Shown here: one piece after another, positions 9,563 through 21,057 of the stretch
Layout: the number at the start of each line of letters is the position of its first letter
How positions within the stretch are numbered: the stretch's first letter is position 1
Assembly: GCA_947359465.1 (NCBI GenBank)
Contig: OX375877.1
Coordinates: forward strand, 74,288,698 to 74,352,697
Reading direction: 5' to 3'
Origin: Metellina segmentata
Lineage: Eukaryota > Arthropoda > Arachnida > Araneae > Tetragnathidae
DNA: 64,000 bases
Notes under the pieces: model-generated
What the model saw: the letters and a program-made list of their open reading frames with translations, nothing else
Database searches by the model: none
Told to the model about the DNA's origin: nothing
Position numbers and translations under genes: made by a program

Positions 9563-10300
9563 TAATTGAAACCAACATAAATCTGACACAAACTTAATAA
9601 CAGAAAGACGTGTAAACAGAAAATGTAGTGTTGTAAAAATAATTTTTGTTGCAATATTCCAAAGTGAATTCAACGTAAATATTCTTATGCACTGAAGTGA
9701 AAAGTTAAATCTATCGAAATTAAAGTTTATACCTTTTCCACAGGCAAATAAAGAATTTTTTATGAATACCATTAAAGAAGATTTCTGGAACCATTTTCTA
9801 AATGAATAAAAACACAAAAAGCTTTCGAATCACATATCATACAAACTATGTCATATTTCACTGTCAACTGAGATTTTTTTTATGAATTAAAAATGATTTA
9901 GTAGACTCGTCTGCTGAAGTATCTGTTAAATTTCAAGAAAGGGTTCCAATTCTAGTTCAAAACGTATGTAGGGAGGATAGCAGAAGAGATTATACTACAG
10001 TTATAGTGTGACTGGCGATAGTTATTAAATTACCACAATAACCAACATACACACAGATACTTACTTACTTGATCTCTTCAGACATTGAGACCCAAAATAA
10101 ATGTATACCTAACGTTTTCAGTTACAAGAGTGTTCAAAAGAGTTTTTATGTAATTATATGTATACACAGGTACACTATACCTGTAAGCCTTTATTTTTAA
10201 AAATAACTTAAAGTTATTTTGATATTAAAGAATTCAGATAAATATGATACGTGTAGAAATGTTTATTATGCGTTTACGTATTAGTAAAGATACGTACATC
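9563..10300. other. AT-rich stretch without a gene
   Basis: Nothing recognisable; chance open frames only. Confidence 0.5.
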
Positions 10301-10304
10301 TATT

Positions 10305-10515
10305 GGGCACGGTAACAGATTTGAAAGAGCAACCGGAAGGTTGTGTGTTCAACCATAGACCGTCGTGTACAAAGGGGCTGCTGCACGTTAAATCTGTCGT
10401 GGTTTCAAATATCCTCACATTGTCATGGTGTGGAAGTTTGGAGAGTAGAGTGCCAGTTCGGGTGTGATTTTATCACCTGACCGTGGTTCAAATTTACGTG
10501 GTTACGTGGCGCGTC
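10305..10515 (+). repeat. tRNA-derived SINE copy
   Basis: The copy contains the SINE landmarks gaccgtcgtgtacaaagg, cacgttaaatctgtcgtgg and tgtggaagtttggagagt, ending near ttacgtggttacgtgg. The B-box-like part (ttgtgtgttcaaccatag) is degenerate. The 3' tail is missing. Confidence 0.7.
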
Positions 10516-12884
10516 CTAATTAAAAAACTAATCAAATGTAAGTCCTTTTGATGATGTTTATACCTCACTCAGGCTCAATCGGCAGTAGATGTTTACATCT
10601 AGTTTGATGCATTGTTTCTTTTTTTATCAAATAATATATGAATAGTCTCTTTGTCGTTTCATTTGCAAACAATAGAAGCTAGAGAGTTGCACTTTTTCGT
10701 GTTTGTCTATTCCTGAGCTACTAACAGCTACCCTTAAGATGCAGTTTTATATCATAACACAGGACTAGCTCCAAGTTATACTTCCCTAAATATCCTGTCA
10801 TTAGGACAATCGTTTTTAGAAGCTTTTGATTTTATCGATTGGGCGACGGGTCAAGAAATGGGAGAAGACAGATTACACTGGATTACTTGGAACAGTAATT
10901 ATTTTTATTTTAATACAATTTTTCTCCCAACTACTTTGAGCAAATAAATTGAATTTGTTTTAGCATTGATTGATATTAAGAACATGAAAAAAGAGAAGGG
11001 AAAACGGCTACAGATGTAAGAGTCAGAAAAAAATCATTTGCAGGTCATAATTTGATTACATCTTTCAACAAAGACACTTCTTCAAAACACAAATGCTTGC
11101 TTTTTTTATCATCAATTTTGGTTTCCAAAATCAGGGGGGTCATAATTATTGAAAATATTTAAAAGCTACCCTTTAATGGATTAAACAATTACTTCTATTT
11201 TCATTCGTGTCGCCATCTACCAGAGTTAAAAGACAGTAAAAATCTATGCTAGAAGGTATATTTCCTCAACCCCACTTTAAGACTGCACCAAAAATAGGTT
11301 GTATATATATATTTTTAAAGTGAAACATTTCAAAGCTATCTAATTCTTGTAGGCATTAATAAAAATCATACGACTGCTGAAATTATGAAACCTTTAATTT
11401 TAAACTGTCTCGTAGTATCGTTATGTTATTAACGTTAGTTTCTTAACTAAGCAACATTTTTATGAGATTGATTTTCATTGCAAGCTGAAATGAGATGAAA
11501 AACGTATATTTTTCTTATGATACCCAAATGCACTAGCATGATGCATATCGGTGTTACCTTAAATTATAGCTCAACGCCGTTTGGGTAATGCTTGGTGTTT
11601 GATCTAATTGACGCTGACCGATCAACAAACATTTTTCATTTCGCAATTCAATCTTTGGAATTTTTATCAGGGATGTGTTGAAATTGTATTCGAAAATTTA
11701 TATTCGTACAGTTTAACTTTAATCGCTACAGGAAATTTTTATTTTTAAATGCCATATCATATTTTGCTTTGGTGTTCTAAAACAAAAAGTTACTAATATA
11801 TATTTTACAGTATAAATAATAATTGGCTGTCAATAAAGATATCGGTCAGTTTAAGTGTAATTCTTCAACTTATTTAATTTGGTCTGTCATTCTACAGTTC
11901 TTTTGCCCCTCTACTGCAAATAGAACACACAAACGACATACTATATACATAGAAAATGGTACCGGTACTGATTTTTATAAGCTATCGTAATGTGTATTCA
12001 CAGCATGGATCTTCTAATTTTTCAGAAAGGTTTATTTCAATTTACTCTAGGTGATCTCCTAGAAAGTTTAAACAGTTGAAAAATATATTATTTTTATCGC
12101 AATTTTTTTTAGAATGCGTTAGCTCTTCCGTCACATTTTGAATTTTCAGATCGAAATCCTGAGGAATTCCACAATTAACTTGACTAAACCATATAACAGG
12201 TTCATACACAAAAAAAAAATTCTGCAGTCTTCCATGTAAATTTTGTTCTTAGACTTGGTTTTATGTTCTAGAATTCTTTAAACCAAGATGTCGTTATTGA
12301 GCCATTACGTGTGTTGTTAGTTGAAAGGAACAGAACACTTTTTCAAGTTGGTTTTCGATAAGGAATAGTGATGTTTTTTTATTATACTGGCGTTTCTAAC
12401 CACCTTGCATTTCAACTATAATTTTATTCGTTATTCTAATTAATTTATTATTATATCTTTGTGTACAATAGTTTTTCAAATCAAAAAGAATAGTTGCCAT
12501 CAAGAATTTTACAAAACGTTTTCGCCTATTAGAAAATATCATCTGAAATATAGCATTTTACTTTCTAAATAAATGTATGTTCATCATTAAATTAAATTTA
12601 TTAATTAAGTTCTAAGTTAATTTAAGTTCTTGATACTTTTCATATTTTCTCTTTCTATTTTGTTTTAAGCTTGATTCTATAAGTTGTGAAATAAGTGAAT
12701 ATCCTTAATTACAGATTTTATTAAAAACATAATGTGTTAAAATACACTACAGTTTGTGAAAGTTGCAACACTATGAAAGGATCATCAGAAATAAATAAAA
12801 TTTATTCCACGTATTACCTATAGTGGTTTAAATAAACGATAAAATTTACAGAGCAATCAAACAAAAATAATGCTGAAAATAAAT
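10516..12884. other. AT-rich stretch without a gene
   Basis: About 2.4 kb in which I find no coding potential, RNA gene, inverted-repeat element or tandem array. Confidence 0.5.
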
Positions 12885-13526
12885 ATATTGTGCAGCCGTT
12901 ACGCGCAGCGATAAGAGCCAGTACACGTCATGTAATCGAATCATACAGATTATGAATGCCATGATGAGGAATGGCGATGGCCTCTGATACTAAAGTTCGT
13001 GCCAAAGTTCAGCCGTACTCTCTTCCCGACGAGCGGTACAAGCGAGTCGCCGTCCGATGTAACATGCAACTTGCAGGTCTTGGAAGAAACGAAACCTGTA
13101 GTTCACTGAAAAAGGCTTATACATTCCGCGCAACATGTAGACGGATATTGTCTTGCTGAAATACAGCTCCGAGAATATGTTGCAGGATGGGTAGGACCTC
13201 AGGCACCATAACTTTCCTGACGTAGCGCCCGCTGTTCAGGGTCCCCACAGTTGGGAGTAGGCGGGACCCACCATAATATCCAATAGCGTTCCAGACAAAA
13301 ACGCCAGGCGTTCGTCCAGTATGACTGTGAATAAAACACTCATGGAGAAGACTTTCACCTTAATTACAATCTGCTGTATGACATGCTGTAAATTACAATA
13401 TACTACATGTATATGCCAACACAGTCAACGGCTGCCGATCGACTGTGTTGGTGAGCCCCTTGTAGCCGGAGTAATCGGAGAATTAGGCCCTGTGCACACA
13501 TCCGGTTTTATATCTTATTCCCAATT

Positions 13527-13769
13527 CCATCGTACCAAATCATTTTTGTGATAATCAAGCAGCCATATGTTTTGCTAAGAACCACAAGTGGAAAATTTTA
13601 AAACTAAGCACATATTGATATTCGCTTTCAATTTATTCGGAATTTAGTAGATGAAAATTCTGTAAAAATAATTCATATTGGAGCTAACAGCAATCTAGCT
13701 GATTGTTTAACTAAACCTTTATTAATAAATAAATTTCAAGATGCTTTAAATAAAATTTTCCATAAATGA
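13527..13769 (+). pseudogene. Copia-type RNase H, C-terminal fragment
   Basis: The wording FCDNQAAICFAKNHK carries the RNase H Asp of Ty1/Copia polyproteins. After a frameshift near 13600 comes KHIDIRFQFIRNLVDENSVK, then IIHIGANSNLADCLTKPL and a stop at 13767-13769. This is the terminus of a Copia pol polyprotein, which degrades the RNA strand during reverse transcription. The rest of pol and gag is absent. It lies inside the minus-strand Tc1 transposase and directly precedes a probable 3' LTR. Confidence 0.75.
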
Positions 13770-13804
13770 TGATTTTTATTTTGATAGCAACTGATGGGGC
13801 CGAT

Positions 13805-13998
13805 TGTTGGATCAGTGGCTATTTGTCCCAATGTGCATCGGCAAATGTGCCGTATGGGGTCTGTTATTCTGTTTGTATTTCTGATTTAGACAGTTTGCTA
13901 TATAACTGATATGTTCTTCTGGTAAAACCACAGTCGGCTGTGGCTTTCGTGTAAATAAAGAGATAGGTTTTATTTTAAAGGAGAGTTTTTCTTATGCA
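13805..13998 (+). repeat. Probable Copia 3' LTR
   Basis: A G-rich polypurine-like patch (ctgatgggg) lies ~35 bp after the pol stop. A TGTTGG start at 13805 follows, and gtaaataaagagatag provides a polyadenylation-like signal. The end is placed at the TGCA near 13998, where Tc1 coding resumes, but could lie a few bases further. No partner LTR is present, so target duplication cannot be tested. Confidence 0.5.
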
Positions 13999-14262
13999 TA
14001 AAACCTACACCAAACAGTTGTGCCAACGCACACGAGGATGCTGTAAGGTTCGTCACCGCCATGCGGATGAGGTGTCTGTCGTTTCGTGGTAGCGTCATAT
14101 TGCGTCCTACTGCCTGGGTTTCTACTTGTCCTGGTCACCATGGTCCATCTCTTCCACACACGCATTACTGTTGTGGCATTACGCCCTTTGCGAATGGCGA
14201 TTTTACAATACGAAAGTTCACCCTCACAGAGGCCGATCATGCGGCCCCGTTCTGACTCCGTT

Positions 14263-15084
14263 ATTTATTCGTATGACACTATGCGTTTTTGGCGAGGCAT
14301 ATTGATTTATAATCAATCATTTACAGCAGGCAAGCGACAATACACACATTTAAACACAGTGCTTTTTATACACGGCTTACTTGGAAGTGAAGAGGGTGTT
14401 TCATAGGCCACATATGCGAGATCACTTTGTAATTTTTATCATTTGCATATTCTAACCTGTTTTGAATTTTCCGCAAGTTTCGTTTAATTTACACAATTCT
14501 TTCATGGTGTTGCAATTTTCACAAACGGCAGTGCAGGTTGTTGAAATATATAGAATATGCAGAAAATATTGTAGTATTAATCAAAGTGAAGAAAGGAAGC
14601 GACGTTATTTTAAAATTACTCTTGTTTTTAGCCCAATATCTATTTAATTTTAACTTTTCAGATGCTTTTTGTTTTCAAAACTTCCTAAACTGAGTTTCTG
14701 ATTGCATACACATTTATTTCGTCGGCTTCTGCTCATAAAAATGCATTGAAGTCTTTGCTTCTATTCAATGAAAGTGCAATAGCAAGAAAAAGTTGGTGGT
14801 TAACTAGAAATTCGGCAGACGGGTAGAGTTTAAAATAGCTGAACAAATGATTAAAGGAGAATTAAAAACCGAAGGAAGGGAAATGAGCAAATAAAGTAGG
14901 GCAAATGATTAGATTAACTGAGTAAGGATTAGGATGCGCGCAATACAGGCTGAAATGGGATTGATTACATAGCAGAAGGCATGAAATAAATCCAAAACTT
15001 GTGTCGTTGAATTCAACTGGTATTGTTCTGTTAATATGCAAACAAGCATCACCGCAAAACTAGATAACTTTGTGAACAGTTGAT
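14263..15084. other. AT-rich stretch without a gene
   Basis: No supportable feature; it lies between two unrelated Tc1 pseudogenes. Confidence 0.5.
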
Positions 15085-16620
15085 GGAGTCTGAGAGTGAA
15101 ATAATTATTAGGATGAGAGAAGACAGTTAGTCGTATCGTAATATTGTTGCACGCGTTGGGTGATATGGTAGTACAGTTATGCGTACTTAGAGAAAATGAA
15201 CAGAAGAAGGCTCTATGTATCGTTACGTTTGATCTAAAGCCACTTTGGATGAGTCAGGAAGGATAGATAGGCACTTACAACGCATGAAGGTGACGAATCG
15301 CACAACGATATCCCTAACGTTAGCATACCAAAGAGAGACGGTGACTCTACCACAGCTGCCATCACTGTTCTATAAACATTGCTATGACAACAGCTCGTAG
15401 CTCAGTGTTCGTAACTGCGACGCTTTAACTTTATACTGTATACATCAAATGTTTCAATGGGGCCCAAAAGCGACGCTACAGGAACACTGAATGGATACGA
15501 ATCCTGTTTTTAGACGAGCCCACATACAATCTTGTAATCTATGAAAGCCTGATATTATTCACAGTGGGAAACGGTATCTGTAAGGGTGTATAGTAGGGTA
15601 GGCCGTAAAAAAGTTTTTTTATGCTCTCACATCCTAATAGTGCGGAAAAGTGGGCTCATGTAGTAAAACTAATACGTAAAAAATTTCATCCCGATTTATT
15701 GATATTTTTTGCTTCCCCAGGGGGTTCAAACCCTCTAAAAAGATCAAAATTCGAGCGTTTTTGATAAAAAATAAAAATGTTAACAGGTACGTTCTAATAG
15801 TGCGCAAAAGTAAGCTAAATACACTCAATAGTAACTGTAAAAATTGTTTAGATCAGTACATATCTTCTGATTCCCCAACAGGGTACAAAACTGAAAAAAT
15901 GACATTTTTTCAAAATATCGACTTTTGCAATTACGGTAAAAATTGGTGAATAGTTTTTTCTGCTATTTGCCCAGTTGGGGAGGGAGAAGATATGTACTGA
16001 TCTAAAGAATTTTTTTTACCTTTAATATTGAATGTATTACCTTACTTTTGCGCACGTTTACTTTTGCAGAACGTAACTGTAAACATTTTATTTTTTTTAT
16101 AAAAAATGCCCGAACTTTCATTTTTTTGGAGGGTTCGAACCGTTTGGGGAGGCAAAATATATAAAAAAATCGGGATGAAATTTTTTACACATTAGTTTTA
16201 CTGCATGAGCCAACTTTTCGCACTATTAGAATGTGATAGCAAAAAAAAAACTTTTTACGGCCCATCCTAGTGTATAGTTCAAAGTGCCATAGTGGTCCTA
16301 TTCCACGAGTAATGGTTTGGGGATTCTATACTATTTCAGTCATCCTCTCGCCCTAAGCGGTTAGCAAACACTATTATAATCAGTGGTATATCACAGAAGC
16401 TTTGGAACCAGTCTCACCTCCACGCAAACCCCACCTAGAGCAGCCTCTAGATAAGACAATGCTCGTCCTTCTTTTTCCAAAATTCCTTCGTTGTGTAACA
16501 GCTTACTACTTTTCCTTGGCCTGCTTGGTCACCCGATTGTATCACCATCGAACACATGTGGGATACAATTGCTCGAAAATTGATACGTATGTCATTACTC
16601 GCAGTCGTCACTCACACTGA
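15085..16620 (+). pseudogene. Tc1-like transposase, split by a hAT-like MITE
   Basis: N-terminal helix-turn-helix remnants at 15112-15190 read SYRNIVARVG and YGSTVMRT with several stops. The first catalytic region near 15470-15540 reads RRYRNTEWIRILFLDEPTYN, equivalent to the family's WxRILFSDES. After the MITE (15594-16269) the chain resumes with RVMVWG, then DNARP (second Asp) near 16455, and finally WPAWSPDCITIEHMWDTIAR near 16522-16581, the third acidic motif. Frameshifts and stops are numerous, so it is an old pseudogene. Confidence 0.72.
15594..16269. mobile_element. hAT-like MITE with long inverted arms and 8-bp target duplication
   Basis: The 676-bp element begins TAGGGTAGGCCGTAAAAAAG and ends with the near-complement CTTTTTACGGCCCATCCTA. 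Its two halves are inverted copies over most of their ~330 bp each; for instance, aaaaaatttcatcccgattt on the left pairs with aaatcgggatgaaatttttt on the right. It is flanked by an exact 8-bp duplication GTGTATAG at 15586-15593 and 16270-16277. The target length and TAGG start suit the hAT superfamily. It has no coding capacity and interrupts a Tc1 transposase. Confidence 0.85.
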
Positions 16621-17330
16621 CTGAGTGGGGATTCGAGTTAAATCAGCTTTCAACCATATTCTATTCATCCAAAATCTTTATTGGTCAATGTCATGCTGTG
16701 TGCAAGCAGTTACAACAACTTAAAATGATCACACACATTTTTTAATGTTTTTATCATGTTTCTTTTAATTTAGTTCGATAATTTCAATCATTTATGCATT
16801 GCACTTGTGTCCTTTTTTTCCTCTGTTGGTGTTGTGTTTTATAAATAGCAGTATATTCAGTTTTATTTTTCAAAGGGGATTTGAATTGATAGCTTCTAAG
16901 TTTCCATACATTTTTTGCTGGGTTATTACGTTGTGATGCGACAGTTTCAGAAAATAAAAGGCTTTTCAAAGATATGGAGACTATACATCGCTTATAATGT
17001 ATATATCCTAAAAGTAATTCCTCTTCGTACCATCTCTTCCTACCTAGTCATTAAATATTCATATATTTCAAACTTATGACAAAGACGAAACTCTCCCCTA
17101 GAGTTTGGGTAAAACATGGACTAAAATGTATTGTTAACCCGAATGGAAAATGTTATAACTAACGAGTTAGAAGACTTTTTCGTTAATTCCATGAATGCTG
17201 ATGCATAATTTTTTTCGCATTAAAAGTCTTTCAGTGAGTAACTTCCAAAAGAAGGAAATATTGGAATTTCCATAAATAATCCGAACTTTTAAATATACCA
17301 AATAATATGTTTTTTAAATTGTCTCTCTTA
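16621..17330. other. AT-rich stretch without a gene
   Basis: No supportable feature. Confidence 0.5.
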
Positions 17331-17454
17331 AGAAACTGGTAGACTGAAGCGCTTGGTCATGAGTTCGAGTATTGCAGTGAGGTTTACTACTTGGTATCCT
17401 GGTTTTTAAAAGTCACGTAAATTCAAGCCAGATTCCCTCAGGTATGTCAGGTAT

Positions 17455-17755
17455 TGTAATTAACGTAGGACTGGAGCAACACATAGGGTATTGGGGACGG
17501 TCCAGTACCAAATCCGAAGGGAAAGATCCGCAGACCAGACCACGTAATTTTTAACTACGGTAAGAGGACGAGGTCTCACATGAGTTGGCAGCCCACTCTC
17601 CAAGATTTCACACCACGCCAACGTGAGAACAGTTGAGGCCACGACAGATTTAACATGCGCCAGCCCCTTGTGCTCGGCAGTCTTTGGTTGGATTGGAACT
17701 CCAACCCTCCGGTTTTCCTAATCTGTTACTCTTCTAACAGATACCGTTGCGTACA
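17455..17755 (-). repeat. tRNA-derived SINE, near full length
   Basis: The minus-strand copy starts at its 3' tail (taattaacgtaggactggag) and runs through ccgaagggaaagatccg, ccacgtaattttt and caacgtgagaac to a degenerate tRNA-like head near 17740. It is one of the most complete copies here. Confidence 0.75.
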
Positions 17756-18151
17756 ACCAGTCTCTCTCAAGACTTCCAGGAAGTTATTACCCGTAGTTCA
17801 CAGTCGGTGCGATGTTGTAACATATGGTTTTATCGGATTCAATCCATAAAAATACAGAAATCTCATCACTGATAAAGGCAAATAAGGCATGAAACATCCA
17901 CAACAAACGAAAGAACACAGAGAAAATGTCTAAAAAGTCCAAGGGATCAGGAGGTGAAGAGAGGGCAGACATCTATCAGTCTATCATAGTTCTTGCATCC
18001 CAGTACAGTTTGAAGATATAAACCCGTTGCTGGGCAACTGCGTTCAGTCGGTGCGATGTGGAAAATAACAATTCAGTACTAGATTACGGCCTTGAAGGCT
18101 GGTATATTACTTATTATATGAAGATTTTACGGGTAATAGTAAAACTAATAA

Positions 18152-18425
18152 ATTAACATCATACTGGAGTAACACAACGGGCTATTGATGACGGTCCACG
18201 ATGGATCCGCAAGGAAAAAGTCTGAAGACAACCATGTAATTTTAAACCACGGTCGGATGAGATCTATACCTCAGCTGATACTCCACACTCCAAACCACAT
18301 CACACAAACGTGAAGGAATTTGAGGCCATGACAATTTTAACGTGCACCAGACCCCCTTTGTTCACGGTGTTATATGGTTGGATCCAAACTAGCACCAACC
18401 CTTCTACCGCGGCCCCTGAATAGTT
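18152..18425 (-). repeat. tRNA-derived SINE, near full length
   Basis: It carries attaacatcatactggagta, cacaacgggctattgatgac, acgtgcaccagaccccc and a head ending at taccgcggcc. Diverged from its neighbours by many substitutions. Confidence 0.75.
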
Positions 18426-19180
18426 TGCCGGAGGAATGTGAAATGTCGGCAATTGTATTAGCAGTTTAAGTGATCATCTATTATATTGAAACAAAAAATA
18501 TTGACTAAAGAAACCACATTTTAATTACAAGTGGATTCCTACAATAATAATATTTTTACAAGCTTTGACATCATCAATTTACTAAGTTGATAAATGTGTT
18601 TGAATTTTTAACTTTGTGAGGGATTTATAAATACATTAAATTAAAGAAGTTTACTTAATATTAATAAACTAATATTTTCGAGATTACTAAAATGACGACA
18701 AAGTTTAAATATGGAGTGAAAGGATGGGCGAAAGCAGATGGATATATTAGTTATTTTGAAATTTGATGTTAGAATTTCAATTATTACCTTAAATGAATCA
18801 TTAAAAGGTATACTTGTATATCTAAATAATTTTGCTAGGCGTTCATTTCATGAGTGAAATTCGTTGATTTATGACAAATGCAAGATTTACTTTTTTCAAT
18901 TTATAGAATTCCAGACATTGACCTAATAAAATAGATGGATCATGTGATCGAAACTTCGTGCTAATTCTTTCGATCGCTAAATATCAAGATATGTCACGTG
19001 ACATTGAGAGATAATACGAATTATAAAGTAGGATTAATGAGGAACTTACACGTTTTTTGTTTATTTTTTTATAATATAGAAAATGAAAAAATATGATGGA
19101 AAGTATCGTTCTTTTTTACTTTTATAGCCCGAACAGGTAAAATAAAAAAATTTAAAGTTCGCACTTTTTACTTCATTTTA
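18426..19180. other. AT-rich stretch without a gene
   Basis: No supportable feature. Confidence 0.5.
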
Positions 19181-19194
19181 AAAATGCTAGTTTT

Positions 19195-19400
19195 CCTACG
19201 CCGCTATGACGTCACTATGCACTATGACGGTTTGTTTACTTTTATAGCAACGTTGAAATAGCAAGAAAATTTTTTTTAATTGATTGTTTAAAAATTAAAA
19301 GAGCAAGCAATATGAAATTTCAACGCGCTAGACAAACGTAAACATTATATCGTGGTATACAATGACGTCACGTAGCGTTTTGAGGTCATGTGCTTTTGCA
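19195..19400. repeat. Imperfect inverted repeat around TGACGTCA motifs
   Basis: The left arm (cgctatgacgtcactatg, then gtttgtttacttttatagca) pairs with the right arm read in reverse (cgctacgtgacgtcattgta, then tgtttacgtttgtctagcg). Arms of ~80 bp flank a ~25-bp centre. This is probably a small MITE. The TGACGTCA palindromes resemble CREB-type sites, but nothing shows they are used. Confidence 0.4.
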
Positions 19401-19689
19401 GTACTTTTCGGTAATTCAAAACTTGAAGTTTTAATTAATTAAGTCCATTTTATGGGTTTTAATTGTCGTTTTTGAACATTTTGACGATCAATCTATTAAT
19501 AAAACACAGAAATGGGCGTTTTCCTCACTGGTGCAAGTTCTTCATTATTGATTGTTTTATACAAATACCGAGCGCGATCAAATCCACTTGCTTATGCTTC
19601 TATAGCACACGTAGGCCCAATACCAACCTCACGTGACCTACACTCCTGAGATCGTACGACTACGACCCCAGGAAGTGGGAACGACATCT

Positions 19690-19779
19690 TGCATCAGAAG
19701 GTCAGACCGTTTATTGCATCAGAAGGTCAGACCGTTTATTGCATCAGAAGGTCAGACCGTTTATTGCATCAGAAGGTCG
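19690..19779 (+). repeat. 25-bp minisatellite, 3.5 copies
   Basis: Units beginning gcatcagaaggtcagaccg start at 19691, 19716, 19741 and 19766 and are identical, so the array is young. Confidence 0.95.
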
Positions 19780-19919
19780 ATGGTACCATAACTCCAGCAT
19801 TACTTGAAATTTTAAAAGAATCTGTTCAAAGGGATTTTCAATGTTTTCTAGAATCACTGACTCAGATACTCCTGTTAAACCTATTGCTGTAACACTTATA
19901 AGATGGTGGTAATGTAACT

Positions 19920-20490
19920 TTATCCCATGAGCTCAATGGGTCAAAATGACCTCATTCCTTTCCTTCCTGTGTTCTGTCATCATCTGATCATGGGCAGAAG
20001 GTGAGTTTCTTTCTTCTTAGTTCACCGGAATTCGCCCGCTTCTTCGTCCAATTACGAAATTTTTGCGTTCCTTCAACGGAAATCCTTTTGGAGTTACCAA
20101 GTCAACCGCAATTTTAAACTTCCCACCACAGTGACATGTACGTGGTGTCATCTTGATCGCCAATTGAAAAGAAACCTTTTTTTGACTTGACGAAAATGAG
20201 AGGGTACGAATTTGATGTTGGGGAGAGAATAAAATAGAAGTAGGATGTAAGATTTAAGGGTTAGTTCTCGACAATGACTGCAGATAGATGCTTAAATATG
20301 TATGCTCCAGAGTTAATTTCTTGATGTAGTGTGTTGTATTTACATTTGTGTGATGTAATGGCTTCAGTAAACATTTTCCCATTACCGTAGCTGTTTCCAG
20401 AGATATGCGTCAGAGTACTGACGTCACAATCCGATGTCTTGGATCCCTTATCCTTTTTGCCTGGTGTTGCACCTGCAATCATCTCAGTTT
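19920..20490. other. Stretch without a gene
   Basis: I see no gene here. A 73-codon minus frame at 20261-20482 has no recognisable domain. Confidence 0.45.
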
Positions 20491-20496
20491 TAACTA

Positions 20497-21057
20497 TGGC
20501 GTTCTAGCGCTCTTTGTCGACGAAGTATCTCAACATTGGCAAAACTGATCAGATCTTGCTAGACGTAAATCTTGTCATTAGAAAAAAACTGATCAGATCT
20601 TGCTAGACGTAAATCTTGTCATTAGAAGAAAACTGATCAGATCTTGCTAGACGTAAATCTTGTCATTAGAAAAAAATTGATCAGATCTTGCTAGACGTAA
20701 ATCTTGTCATTAGAAAAAAATTGATCAGATCTTGCTAGACGTAAATCTTGTCATTAGAAGAAAACTGATCAGATCTTGCTAGACGTAAATCTTGTCATTA
20801 GAAAAAAATTGATCAGATCTTGCTAGACGTAAATCTTGTCATTAGAAGAAAACTGATCAGATCTTGCTAGACGTAAATCTTGTCATTAGAAAAAAATTGA
20901 TCAGATCTTGCTAGACGTAAATCTTGTCATTAGAAGAAAACTGATCAGATCTTGATCTTGCTGTCATAAAAAAAAACCCGGCAATATCTTCATGATTCGG
21001 AATTTAATCGGCATTCTTTATGACGCGATATCTCGTCGAAATCACTTGGAGGGTTAA
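20497..21057. mobile_element. Small inverted-repeat element (TCTCGTCGA family) containing an expanded minisatellite
   Basis: The right end, tatctcgtcgaaatcacttg followed by gagggttaa, is the complement of the left end of the copy at 50851 (ccttccaagtggtttcgacg). The left end is diverged (tttgtcgacgaagtatctc). The interior is filled by the 43-bp minisatellite described next. Relatives lie at 50851, 53688 and 55492. Confidence 0.5.
20541..20960 (+). repeat. 43-bp minisatellite with two alternating variants, ~9.7 copies
   Basis: Each unit carries tgatcagatcttgctagacg and taaatcttgtcattagaa. Two junction variants, agaagaaaactgatcag and agaaaaaaattgatcag, alternate over most of the array. This gives an 86-bp dimer order. 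Confidence 0.95.

Larger units (their letters stand above)
12885..14262 (-). pseudogene. Tc1-like transposase, split by a Copia remnant
   Basis: On the minus strand the N-terminal part (14262 down to ~14000) reads ERGRMIGLCEGELSYCKIAI followed by RKGRNATTVMRVWKRW, the paired helix-turn-helix domain that binds Tc1 inverted repeats. The C-terminal part (about 13326 down to 12885) reads HTGRTPGVFVWNAIGYYGGS, then TLNSGRYVRKV and VFQQDNIRLHVARNV (second catalytic Asp), ending in ALIAARNGCT. The stretch with the first catalytic Asp is missing. Between the halves lies a Copia 3' end in the opposite orientation. Small frameshifts occur in both halves. It represents a different Tc1 lineage from those at 6261 and 30364. 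Confidence 0.75.

Noticed and set aside
13320..13551. Plus-strand frame with a DCVGEPLV motif resembling the serine-protease GDSGGPLV
   Set aside because: The catalytic-site Ser-Gly context is not present, no other protease motif is near, and the frame continues into the Copia fragment in the wrong frame.
20541..20960. Regular ~43-bp repeats resembling a CRISPR array
   Set aside because: There are no unique spacers; the repeat is contiguous, and the context is eukaryotic transposable elements.
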